Part shown: positions 7,559-13,299 of the stretch, piece by piece
Layout: the number at the start of each line of letters is the position of its first letter
Numbering within the stretch: the first letter of the stretch is position 1
Source of the DNA: JAVBOF01 sp031550915
GTDB taxonomy: Bacteria > Bacillota > Clostridia > Christensenellales > MGBC116941
Direction of reading: 5' to 3'
Assembly (NCBI GenBank): GCA_031550915.1
Contig: JAVBOF010000045.1
Location: forward strand, 1 to 15,418
Length of the DNA: 15,418 bases
Program-made: the position numbers and the translations under genes
Notes under the pieces: model-generated
Database searches by the model: none
Told to the model about the DNA's origin: nothing
Seen by the model: only the letters and a program-made list of their open reading frames with translations

Positions 7559-8731
7559 ATGTTGAGGATAAAAACATTAAACGCTATATCTAAAGTTATC
7601 GAGGAACATCTTCCACAGCCGCTGTTCAATGTAGCGGACGGACATGATATTTATGAAGCCATATTGGTTCGCAGCTATAAATGCCACGGTATGGATTTTC
7701 CGAAGGAATTGCTGGCTATAGCAAGGGCTGGTGCCGGCGTCAACAATATACCTATCGATGAATGCACGCAGAAGGGCATCTGTGTATTTAATACGCCGGG
7801 TGCTAACGCTAACGCAGTCAAGGAGCTTGTGTTGGCGGCTATGCTCATGGTTTCCAGAAATATTTTGGACGGCATCGATTGGACGATGACTCTAAAGGGT
7901 AAAGGCGAAGAGGTGCCCGCTTTAGTGGAACAGGGTAAATCCCAATTCGTGGGCCCGGAGCTCAAGAACAAAAGGCTTGGGGTAATAGGACTCGGAGCGA
8001 TCGGCGTCATGGTAGCCAACGCTGCTCACTCCATTGGTATGGAGGTTACTGGATATGATCCGTTCATCTCTGTAGAGTCCGCGTGGCACCTTTCCCGTGG
8101 CATCCAACGCGAAACAAACCTCGATAATCTGCTGGCAAGCTGTGATTATATAACGCTCCATATACCATTGATAGATAAGGATAATTACTTTATCGGCCAG
8201 AAAGAAATAGGCAAGATGAAACAGGGAGCCTATCTTTTCAATTTTGCGCGTGCAGAATTGGTAGATCTTGCGTATTTGGCCGAAGCCCTAAAATCCGGCG
8301 CTATATCAAAATATGTCGTAGACTTCCCCACCGAAGCGGTTCTTGGCATGCAGGGAGCAATAGCCATTCCGCATTTGGGCGCATCAACGCCGGAATCTGA
8401 GGATAATTGCGCGCATATGGCAGCGCAGCAGCTCTACAACTATATTATGCTTGGCAATATAAGGAACAGCGTAAACATGCCGACCTGCGAGCTACCTTTT
8501 TCGGGTAAACTGAGGCTGGCAATGATACATAGAAATGTGACTAATATGGTTGGGCAGATAACCGCTGTACTTGCAGACAAAGGTGCGAATATCGCTAATA
8601 TGATAAACACAAGCCGCGGGGACATCGCATACACCGTTATCGATTTGGACAATGAATTGAATGGAGACGTACTTTCAAGGCTTGAAGGCATAGAAGGCAT
8701 GGTAAGAGTACGCGCCCTTAAACCTGTTTGA
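7559..8731 (+). CDS. serA: D-3-phosphoglycerate dehydrogenase with C-terminal ACT domain
   Basis: At 390 residues it is a short PGDH. The NAD-binding glycine motif is G144-x-G146-xx-G149 in IGLGAIG. Catalytic candidates are R231 (FARAELVD), E259 (DFPTEA) and H272 (PHLGASTPES). The ACT domain occupies about residues 318-388 (HRNVTNMVGQITAVLADKG...). It oxidises 3-phosphoglycerate to 3-phosphohydroxypyruvate, the committed step of serine synthesis, and the ACT domain usually carries serine feedback inhibition. It lacks the extra intervening domain of the longer (over 500 residue) type. The spacing from the Glu to the His is shorter than in E. coli SerA. The ATG is preceded by AGAGGTG, and the gene ends at a strong terminator. 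Confidence 0.95.
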   Translation: MLRIKTLNAISKVIEEHLPQPLFNVADGHDIYEAILVRSYKCHGMDFPKELLAIARAGAGVNNIPIDECTQKGICVFNTPGANANAVKELVLAAMLMVSRNILDGIDWTMTLKGKGEEVPALVEQGKSQFVGPELKNKRLGVIGLGAIGVMVANAAHSIGMEVTGYDPFISVESAWHLSRGIQRETNLDNLLASCDYITLHIPLIDKDNYFIGQKEIGKMKQGAYLFNFARAELVDLAYLAEALKSGAISKYVVDFPTEAVLGMQGAIAIPHLGASTPESEDNCAHMAAQQLYNYIMLGNIRNSVNMPTCELPFSGKLRLAMIHRNVTNMVGQITAVLADKGANIANMINTSRGDIAYTVIDLDNELNGDVLSRLEGIEGMVRVRALKPV

Positions 8732-8745
8732 TACGGCAATATACA

Positions 8746-8783
8746 GAAGAAGCCCTGTGGAGAGGTTCTCACAGGGCTTCTTC
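8746..8783. terminator. Bidirectional terminator between serA and the SIMPL gene
   Basis: A perfect 14-bp stem GAAGAAGCCCTGTG/CACAGGGCTTCTTC (8746-8759 and 8770-8783) has a 10-nt loop and lies between convergent genes. The T-rich tail is weak on the plus side (ATTTG) and mixed on the minus side, but the long stem suits termination in both directions. Confidence 0.8.
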
Positions 8784-8792
8784 ATTTGTAGA

Positions 8793-9569
8793 TCAGTTCT
8801 CAACTTCATATGTGGCATTGACGGTCACTCTTATTGTCATTATTCCTGGCGCTACCGCCGTAGAACGCTCCGATTCTATCGAATCTGAGGCGACAGCTCC
8901 CTTCATGCTATAGAGGCTACCGGGCATCTGAGTATCATTGTAGCTAAGGTTTAAAAGCTTCCCAAGCGTTAACCCTCCGCCGGAGGCCAAAGCCGCAGCT
9001 CTCTGCCGCGACAGTTCAGCGGCTTGCTTTAAAGCGGTGTTAAGCAACGCTTCCTTGTCCTTTATATCAAACCGGATATCACTGACATCGTTCGAGCCCG
9101 CAGCACTTGCGGTATCTATGATCTTGCCGGATAAAGTAATATCATTGATTTTAACGGAAACCCTGTTACGCACAGTATAGCCCGTTATACTGTTTTTTCC
9201 ACGACTGTAATCATATTCGGGATATGTCGTATACTCGATCGTCTGTATATCCTCATCTTTAACACTTTCCGCCTTGACCTTATCCAATATGGCGTTCATG
9301 CCTTCGGTGTTTTGCCTTTGTGCTTCAGCGCTCTCTTTAGCTGTTGTCGATAAACCAATTGTAATATATGCAATATCCGGTGTGCCCGTAACTTCCGCTT
9401 CCGCACTCACATTTATGCTCGGCGTTTGTGTCGTGCCGGCTTGTTCCACGATGATCTTCTGTGGATTACCATCGCCCGGAGCCGCAAGCGCTGAATCTGT
9501 TGGAGCCGCGCATGCAGTGAACGTTGCGCAAGCAAGACAAGCGATAACAATAAATAAAACCTTTTTCAT
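8793..9569 (-). CDS. SIMPL-domain (DUF541) secreted protein, probable lipoprotein
   Basis: The 258-residue protein starts with a lysine pair and a hydrophobic stretch ending in FTAC-AAP, with Cys20 at a weak lipobox (Phe instead of Leu at -3). It is exported and may be lipid-anchored. Residues about 50-256 match the SIMPL/DUF541 layout: SINVSAEAEVTGTPDIAYITIG at the start, GYTVRNRVSVKI in the middle, and the final strand IMTIRVTVNATYEV. SIMPL proteins are envelope-located with no settled biochemical function, and some relatives form ring-shaped oligomers. The ATG is preceded by GGAGG. An ECF-type promoter lies upstream within the end of the sigma factor gene, so it is probably a stress-controlled envelope protein under that sigma factor. 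Confidence 0.88.
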   Translation of the reverse strand: MKKVLFIVIACLACATFTACAAPTDSALAAPGDGNPQKIIVEQAGTTQTPSINVSAEAEVTGTPDIAYITIGLSTTAKESAEAQRQNTEGMNAILDKVKAESVKDEDIQTIEYTTYPEYDYSRGKNSITGYTVRNRVSVKINDITLSGKIIDTASAAGSNDVSDIRFDIKDKEALLNTALKQAAELSRQRAAALASGGGLTLGKLLNLSYNDTQMPGSLYSMKGAVASDSIESERSTAVAPGIMTIRVTVNATYEVEN

Positions 9570-9604
9570 CGATCTAACCTCCGTTATACGTAGTATGCCA
9601 ATAT

Positions 9605-9631
9605 GACGAAGTGTTTATTATTATTGTTCCA
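9605..9631 (-). promoter_or_regulatory. Candidate ECF-type promoter for the SIMPL gene
   Basis: On the minus strand, TGGAAC (9631-9626) is followed after 17 nt by CGTC (9608-9605). Bacillus ECF promoters, for example those of SigM, read TGAAAC-N16/17-CGTC, so a single base differs. The -35 box overlaps the final codons (Met-Glu-Gln) of the sigma gene. The predicted start is about 30 nt before the SIMPL ATG. Confidence 0.5.
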
Positions 9632-10169
9632 TCGCAGATAAATGTTTTTGGAGTTTTATTCTAGCTCTGTTGATGCGGGATTTGACCGTGCCGATATTCA
9701 GTTCAAGTATTTCCGATATCTCTTCGTATTTCAGGCCACGTACATCACGAAGGATAATCACCGCTCTGTCACTTGCCTCCAATGACATCAAGGCTCTTTC
9801 TATCTCTAAACGGCTTTCCTTGTTTTCGAGGCTTTTTTCAGGATGGGAATGCAGGCTTTCGTCCTGGATACTCATTATAAAGTTCTCTTCATCCGGCAAA
9901 AGTCCGTTATTCTTCTTTTTTCTCAGCATGTCTTTGCAACAATTAATGGTTATCCGATAAATCCAGCTTGATAAGGTGCTTTGGCCCCTGAAGGATTTTA
10001 ATCCGGAATAGATTTTTATAAATGTATCCTGTGAAGCATCCAAAGCATCTTGCCTATTGCGCATCATTCTTATGGCAACATTGTAAACAAGCTTTTGGAA
10101 CTCCTCAATCAGGATTTCAAAAGCCTGTACATCACCGTTTTGCGCACGCTTTAATACAAGTTCATCCAA
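9621..10169 (-). CDS. ECF-family RNA polymerase sigma factor
   Basis: The protein has about 182 residues with the two ECF domains. Region 2 spans about 20-90, with DALDASQDTFIKIYSGLKSF and WIYRITINCCKDMLRKKK. Region 4 covers about the last 65 residues, ending in YEEISEILELNIGTVKSRINRAR, the helix-turn-helix that reads the -35 box. I prefer the TTG start at 10169, because GAGG lies 7 nt upstream of it. The in-frame ATG at 10175 is only 1 nt from the same GAGG. Either start fits the family N-terminus (DELVLKRAQNGD). ECF factors redirect RNA polymerase to stress or envelope regulons and are usually held by a membrane anti-sigma encoded next door. Here the next gene is a SIMPL protein and no anti-sigma is visible. 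A sigma-A promoter drives the gene. Confidence 0.94.
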   Translation of the reverse strand: MDELVLKRAQNGDVQAFEILIEEFQKLVYNVAIRMMRNRQDALDASQDTFIKIYSGLKSFRGQSTLSSWIYRITINCCKDMLRKKKNNGLLPDEENFIMSIQDESLHSHPEKSLENKESRLEIERALMSLEASDRAVIILRDVRGLKYEEISEILELNIGTVKSRINRARIKLQKHLSAMEQ

Positions 10170-10207
10170 ATGCATGCCTCACAAATATTCTTAGTCGACC
10201 TATTCAA

Positions 10208-10236
10208 AGTATAATAAAAATGAAAGAAATATTCAA
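10208..10236 (-). promoter_or_regulatory. Sigma-A promoter of the ECF sigma gene
   Basis: On the minus strand, TTGAAT (10236-10231) and TATACT (10213-10208) are 17 nt apart, the same boxes and spacing as the cheC promoter. No ECF-type site was found here, so self-activation is not supported by this gap. Confidence 0.65.
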
Positions 10237-10274
10237 ATATAACTATCTGGTCCTGTTTTCCTATGCGTTTCGTG

Positions 10275-10302
10275 TTGACATTTGCCCTATAATAGATATA
10301 AT
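10275..10302 (+). promoter_or_regulatory. Consensus promoter of tRNA-Arg
   Basis: Perfect TTGACA (10275-10280) and TATAAT (10297-10302) hexamers are separated by 16 nt. The tRNA begins 20 nt after the -10 box, as expected for a strong stable-RNA promoter. Confidence 0.88.
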
Positions 10303-10321
10303 AGATTTTGTATCTAAAACT

Positions 10322-10398
10322 GTACCCGTAGCTCAATTGGATAGAGTGCGTGGCTACGGACCACGAGGTTGGGGGTTCGACTCCCTCCGGGTACGCCA
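10322..10398 (+). tRNA. tRNA-Arg (anticodon ACG)
   Basis: This 77-nt cloverleaf has a 7-bp acceptor stem GTACCCG/CGGGTAC, discriminator G and an encoded CCA end. The D arm is GCTC...GAGT. The anticodon stem is CGTGG/CCACG with the loop CTACGGA, giving anticodon ACG (A34 normally deaminated to inosine to read CGU/CGC/CGA). The T arm has a TTCGACT loop. It has its own promoter and terminator and is divergent from the ECF gene. Confidence 0.97.
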
Positions 10399-10403
10399 TG
10401 TCC

Positions 10404-10442
10404 AAAACCGCTTAGAGGATTTGAACCTTTGAGCGGTTTTTT
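10404..10442 (+). terminator. Terminator of tRNA-Arg with a T-arm-like tip
   Basis: The arms 10404-10418 and 10426-10440 pair continuously over 15 bp, including two U-G pairs, around a 7-nt loop. A run of T (GGTTTTTT) follows. The outer part is AAAACCGCT/AGCGGTTTT. The inner 5-bp stem with its 7-nt loop resembles a tRNA T arm on the minus strand. Confidence 0.88.
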
Positions 10443-10523
10443 GTTATTATTCTGTATAAGAGTATTTATATTCTTCGAATATGGCCGATTATATGAGAAT
10501 ATAGACCACTTATCTAGTATCAG

Positions 10524-10552
10524 TAGAAACGATGCCACATTTTCAGTATACT
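10524..10552 (+). promoter_or_regulatory. Probable promoter of the LytTR-DUF3021 operon with nearby repeats
   Basis: TAGAAA (10524-10529) and TATACT (10547-10552) are 17 nt apart, and transcription would start about 22 nt before the lytTR ATG. The hexamer TCAGTA occurs twice, at 10520-10525 and 10543-10548, overlapping each promoter box 23 bp apart. Further upstream, ATATTC/GAATAT elements occur at 10468-10473, 10477-10482 and 10497-10502, the first two as an inverted pair. Confidence 0.45.
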
Positions 10553-10581
10553 TGATTTTGTAAATGCAAGGGGGTGACATA

Positions 10582-11022
10582 ATGAAAATTGAAATAAAGA
10601 TTGATAAAAAATGTTCAGATATCAATGTTATAGTGATGACAGACGAAATTACCGAAGAAGTCAATGAAATTATTAGAAAATTATCGAATAGTCAGCCTCA
10701 AATGATAATCGGGTTTAATGATGACAACGCTGATATTATCGATCCTGATAGAATAAAACGCATTTACTCATCGAATCAAAAAGTTTTTATTCAAACAGAG
10801 AAAGACGAATACGTCACAAGATCACGCCTTTACGAACTTGAAGAACGACTGAATAAAAAGGAATTTATTCGCATATCAAATTCGGAGATTATTAACCTCA
10901 AAAATGTTAAAGGTTTTGATTTAAGCTATACAGGAACAATCTGTGTGCAGTTTATTGATGCTACATCAACCTTTGTGTCAAGGCGTTATGTCTCCAAAAT
11001 TAAAACTATTTTAGGATTATGA
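10582..11022 (+). CDS. LytTR-domain DNA-binding regulator
   Basis: The 146-residue protein has a short N-terminal alpha/beta segment (about 1-50) and a LytTR DNA-binding domain (about 52-146). The domain shows YSSNQKVFIQTEKDEYVTRSRLYELEERLNKKEFIRISNSEIINLKNVKGF and a final FVSRRYVSKIKTIL strand-helix. It has no receiver domain. This is the stand-alone type that typically pairs with a DUF3021 membrane protein and usually controls its own operon. ATG 10582 is chosen because AGGGGGTG lies just upstream. An in-frame ATG at 10564 precedes that site and is unlikely. The next gene starts 11 nt after the stop. The DNA is more AT-rich than the chemotaxis and serine genes. Confidence 0.9.
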   Translation: MKIEIKIDKKCSDINVIVMTDEITEEVNEIIRKLSNSQPQMIIGFNDDNADIIDPDRIKRIYSSNQKVFIQTEKDEYVTRSRLYELEERLNKKEFIRISNSEIINLKNVKGFDLSYTGTICVQFIDATSTFVSRRYVSKIKTILGL

Positions 11023-11032
11023 GGTGCTAATT

Positions 11033-11482
11033 ATGTTAAATAAAGCTTTTTTACGGGGATTGTTAGGCTTTCCTCTTGGTGTGTTTTTAGGATATGTTAT
11101 TACGATTTTCATTTCGGTTATCATCGCAAACGGACAATATTCTCCTTGTGCACCTGCATTAATTGACCAGGTTGGCAGCGAGATCGGTGCGGTTATATTA
11201 CAAGCAATACTTTCCGGAATTTTAGGCGCAGGATATGCAGCAGCTTCCGTCATATGGGAGTGTGAAGATTGGAACATTGCAAAGCAAAGCGGAATATATT
11301 TTGCAATAACTTCTCTCATTATGTTACCTGTTGCGTATTATGCAAATTGGATGGAACACACATTGATTGGTTTTCTAATTTACTTTGGTATTTTTATAGC
11401 GATTTTTTTAATAGTTTGGGTAATACAATATTTTTTCTGGAAAAACAAAATAAAACGACTTAATGAAAAAATAAATAGTTAA
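11033..11482 (+). CDS. DUF3021 family membrane protein, partner of the LytTR regulator
   Basis: The 149-residue protein has four predicted membrane segments at about residues 6-32, 51-75, 82-107 and 111-136. A basic C-terminal tail (KNKIKRLNEK) is probably cytoplasmic. The WECEDWNIAKQSGIYF stretch between helices 2 and 3 fits the DUF3021 layout. The start ATG lies 6 nt after GAGGTG, which overlaps the stop of the LytTR gene, so the two are co-translated. In known pairs the membrane protein is thought to restrain or sense for the regulator. The signal is unknown. Confidence 0.87.
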   Translation: MLNKAFLRGLLGFPLGVFLGYVITIFISVIIANGQYSPCAPALIDQVGSEIGAVILQAILSGILGAGYAAASVIWECEDWNIAKQSGIYFAITSLIMLPVAYYANWMEHTLIGFLIYFGIFIAIFLIVWVIQYFFWKNKIKRLNEKINS

Positions 11483-11830
11483 TTTGTTCAATTCTGGACC
11501 CCTGTGTCCAAATCTGGCGCGTTAAACGCCGCGGATTCTCCCCTGCATCTAAAATGTAGCGATTAAACATGTCGCCGCGAACTATACATCGTTCGCGGCG
11601 ATTTACTTTACAACTACTCTCACACTCATTCCGTCCCATTTCCACTTCATAATGCCACTTGTAGTTTCCTATGTATCAAAAGCCCATCCAAAATGTGTCA
11701 CTTATCAGTAAATAATAATATTTAAACTTACATGGCGCGGATAACGAAGCCGACCAACCGGCGATCGGCGCATCTTTCATTCTTTAGTAGTTTCTAAACA
11801 GTTTGCATAGTTTGCCGTTACGCTGCTTAT
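11483..11830. other. Gene-poor stretch between DUF3021 and CPBP genes
   Basis: The first 90 nt have no clear gene and lead to the operon terminator at 11572. After 11610 I see no long frame. A GC-richer patch at 11732-11797 reads as a 21-codon frame starting MARITKPTNRRS without a ribosome binding site. This could be a remnant of a serine recombinase start but is too short to name. The end of the stretch carries the likely promoter of the CPBP gene. Confidence 0.4.
11572..11609 (+). terminator. Terminator of the LytTR-DUF3021 operon
   Basis: A perfect 11-bp stem TCGCCGCGAAC/GTTCGCGGCGA (11572-11582 and 11591-11601) with an 8-nt loop is followed by TTTACTTT. It lies 90 nt after the DUF3021 stop codon, an unusually long gap. 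Confidence 0.82.
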
Positions 11831-11840
11831 ATGCTAATAT
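11812..11840 (+). promoter_or_regulatory. Probable promoter of the CPBP gene
   Basis: TTGCCG (11812-11817) and TAATAT (11835-11840) are 17 nt apart. The predicted transcription start near 11847 lies downstream of the ATG at 11831, which argues for a later translation start. Confidence 0.4.
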
Positions 11841-12751
11841 ACAGATATGAATATCAATATTTGGCATTGGAGGATATTATTATTTTAAGGAATAAATATG
11901 GCGAAATCCGCTCAGGGTGGTCGATTTTATCTGTGCTATTAGTTCTTATTGCCGGTCAGTTGTTAGGCGGCTTATTGGCGTCTAATGTTGATGAAAATGA
12001 CATTGTCGCAAAACTGGGGATTACGTTGTTATACGGTCTTATAACGATTGGAGGAAGCCTGCTACTTTTCAAATTGTTATATAGGCGACCGGTGTCTCAA
12101 ATGGGTTTTAGTCGCAAAGGGTGGTTATCCGGCCTGTTACACGGATTGGTGATAGGAACAGTTTCTATTTCAATTGTTTTCATACTGCTTTTACTTACCA
12201 AACAAGCAGAAGTATTGAAGTTTGATATGTCAAAGCTCTTCTCGCTTGCTGTAATAGTTGAATTTATTAGTGTAGGCTGTTTTATGGCTTCTGAAGAAAT
12301 CATCACTCGCGGATATATGATGACAGCATTAAAAACAACTCGTAATAAATATGCAATAGTTTTTCTTCCCTTATTGATTTTTACAGTTTTGCACTTTACG
12401 ACCCCTGGATTTACCGTGCTCTCGATAATTAATACTTTTTTAGTTGGACTACTTTTTGCGTATATGCTCATCAAATCCGGGAAATTGTGGCTTTCCATTG
12501 GCTTCCATATTGCGTGGAACTTTGTTGAGGGCGATATCTTGGGTATGAAGGTCAGCGGAAACCTGCAAGCATCTATTCTATCAACAAAAATGGGAATGAG
12601 TCAGATTTTGACCGGAGGCAACGCGGGGCCAGAAGGTGGAATTTTAACAACTTGTGTACTTTTGCTTGCATTTTTATATACCTGGAAATTTATAAAACTG
12701 CCCCAACATTCTTCTTGGACTTTTGCATCCGACTTGCCGTTTATTAGGTAG
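11831..12751 (+). CDS. CPBP (CAAX/Abi) family intramembrane glutamic metalloprotease
   Basis: The frame is 306 codons long. The protein is strongly hydrophobic with about seven or eight membrane helices. Counting from the ATG at 11831, it carries the three CPBP motifs: E155-E156-xxx-R160 (SEEIITRG), F184-xxx-H188 (FTVLH), and H226-xxx-N230 (FHIAWN). In eukaryotes and some bacteria the family cleaves prenylated CAAX proteins or membrane substrates. In Bacillota it is often linked to bacteriocin immunity and peptide processing. No substrate is visible here. The start is uncertain. ATG 11831 has no ribosome binding site, whereas GGAGG (11869-11873) lies 8 nt before an in-frame ATT at 11882. A start there would give MLRNKYGEIRSGW, a typical family N-terminus. 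No terminator is seen downstream. Confidence 0.88.
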   Translation: MLIYRYEYQYLALEDIIILRNKYGEIRSGWSILSVLLVLIAGQLLGGLLASNVDENDIVAKLGITLLYGLITIGGSLLLFKLLYRRPVSQMGFSRKGWLSGLLHGLVIGTVSISIVFILLLLTKQAEVLKFDMSKLFSLAVIVEFISVGCFMASEEIITRGYMMTALKTTRNKYAIVFLPLLIFTVLHFTTPGFTVLSIINTFLVGLLFAYMLIKSGKLWLSIGFHIAWNFVEGDILGMKVSGNLQASILSTKMGMSQILTGGNAGPEGGILTTCVLLLAFLYTWKFIKLPQHSSWTFASDLPFIR

Positions 12752-12902
12752 TAAGTGCCTCCTCTATACAGTCAAGATATCCGCTGGCGATCCGTATGCA
12801 TCACCGGTAAGCCTACCTTTTAATTAGTTTGGCCTTTCGTATATGCCTAGCATGCTGTCCCCCCTAGATGCAACATCTGGTTCACTGCCTCGCCGGTAGG
12901 AT
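12752..12902. other. GC-richer structured intergenic segment
   Basis: No gene is recognised. CCTACC (12812-12817) and GGTAGG (12895-12900) form an outer inverted pair around a segment containing AGATG-CAA-CATCT. CCGGTA occurs in direct orientation near both ends. On the minus strand two frames read short protein-like stretches broken by stops. It may be a repeat element, a structured RNA or a gene remnant. Confidence 0.3.
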
Positions 12903-12932
12903 TTGGATTCGCTACAGTTTTTTTGTTATAAT
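12903..12932 (+). promoter_or_regulatory. Orphan sigma-A-like promoter
   Basis: TTGGAT (12903-12908) and TATAAT (12927-12932) are 18 nt apart. A purine-rich AGAGAGGTGAG follows at about 12942-12952, but only a broken frame lies behind it. Confidence 0.45.
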
Positions 12933-12957
12933 CTTGGATATAGAGAGGTGAGATGTT

Positions 12958-13152
12958 TTGGTCATTCGTGAAGTTATTAAATTATGCAAAGGCACTTTTA
13001 ATATAATCCAGTGTAAGCAAAACCAGAATAATTATTTATTATCTAGAGGATAAGGATTGTGCATTGTGGTATTGACTAAGAAAATAATAAATGGAAACAA
13101 AACTCGTCTGTTTTCAGGTATATTAGGAGTATCGACGGGATCGCACGATTAA
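12958..13152 (+). pseudogene. Possible small broken reading frame behind the orphan promoter
   Basis: A TTG 6 nt after AGGTGA opens a frame of 31 codons (start LVIREVIKLCKGTFNI) that meets TAA at 13051-13053. The same frame then continues for 32 more codons to TAA at 13150. One nonsense codon would thus split a frame of about 63 residues. I recognise no family. It may be a decayed gene start or chance. The following 13153-13299 holds only another 31-codon frame (13159-13254) and no recognisable feature. Confidence 0.22.
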
Positions 13153-13299
13153 GGTCCCATGAACAGATTCTTTGCAGGTACGCACACCTTTAAAATACAA
13201 AAATCCCTTGATATAGATTGCTGTAGCAACTGGGTATTCATCAATGCTAGATAATATGCCTGTTTGATAAAATGGAAAGATACAAAGACAAATAGTGAC

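Noticed and set aside
10022..10432. A 136-codon plus-strand frame ending in VAQLDRVRGYGPRGWGFDSLRVRH
   Set aside because: It reads through the tRNA-Arg gene and opposite the sigma factor. Such frames are familiar artefacts of tRNA sequences.
10314..10664. Minus-strand frames containing PGGSRTPN
   Set aside because: They are antisense to the tRNA and its terminator, another known artefact.
12097..12498. A 133-codon minus-strand frame
   Set aside because: It is antisense to the CPBP gene, which has all its family motifs.
13174..13186. GGTACGC near 13176 as a duplicate of the tRNA-Arg 3' end (att site)
   Set aside because: Only about 7 bp match, far short of a usual att repeat, and no integrase is present.
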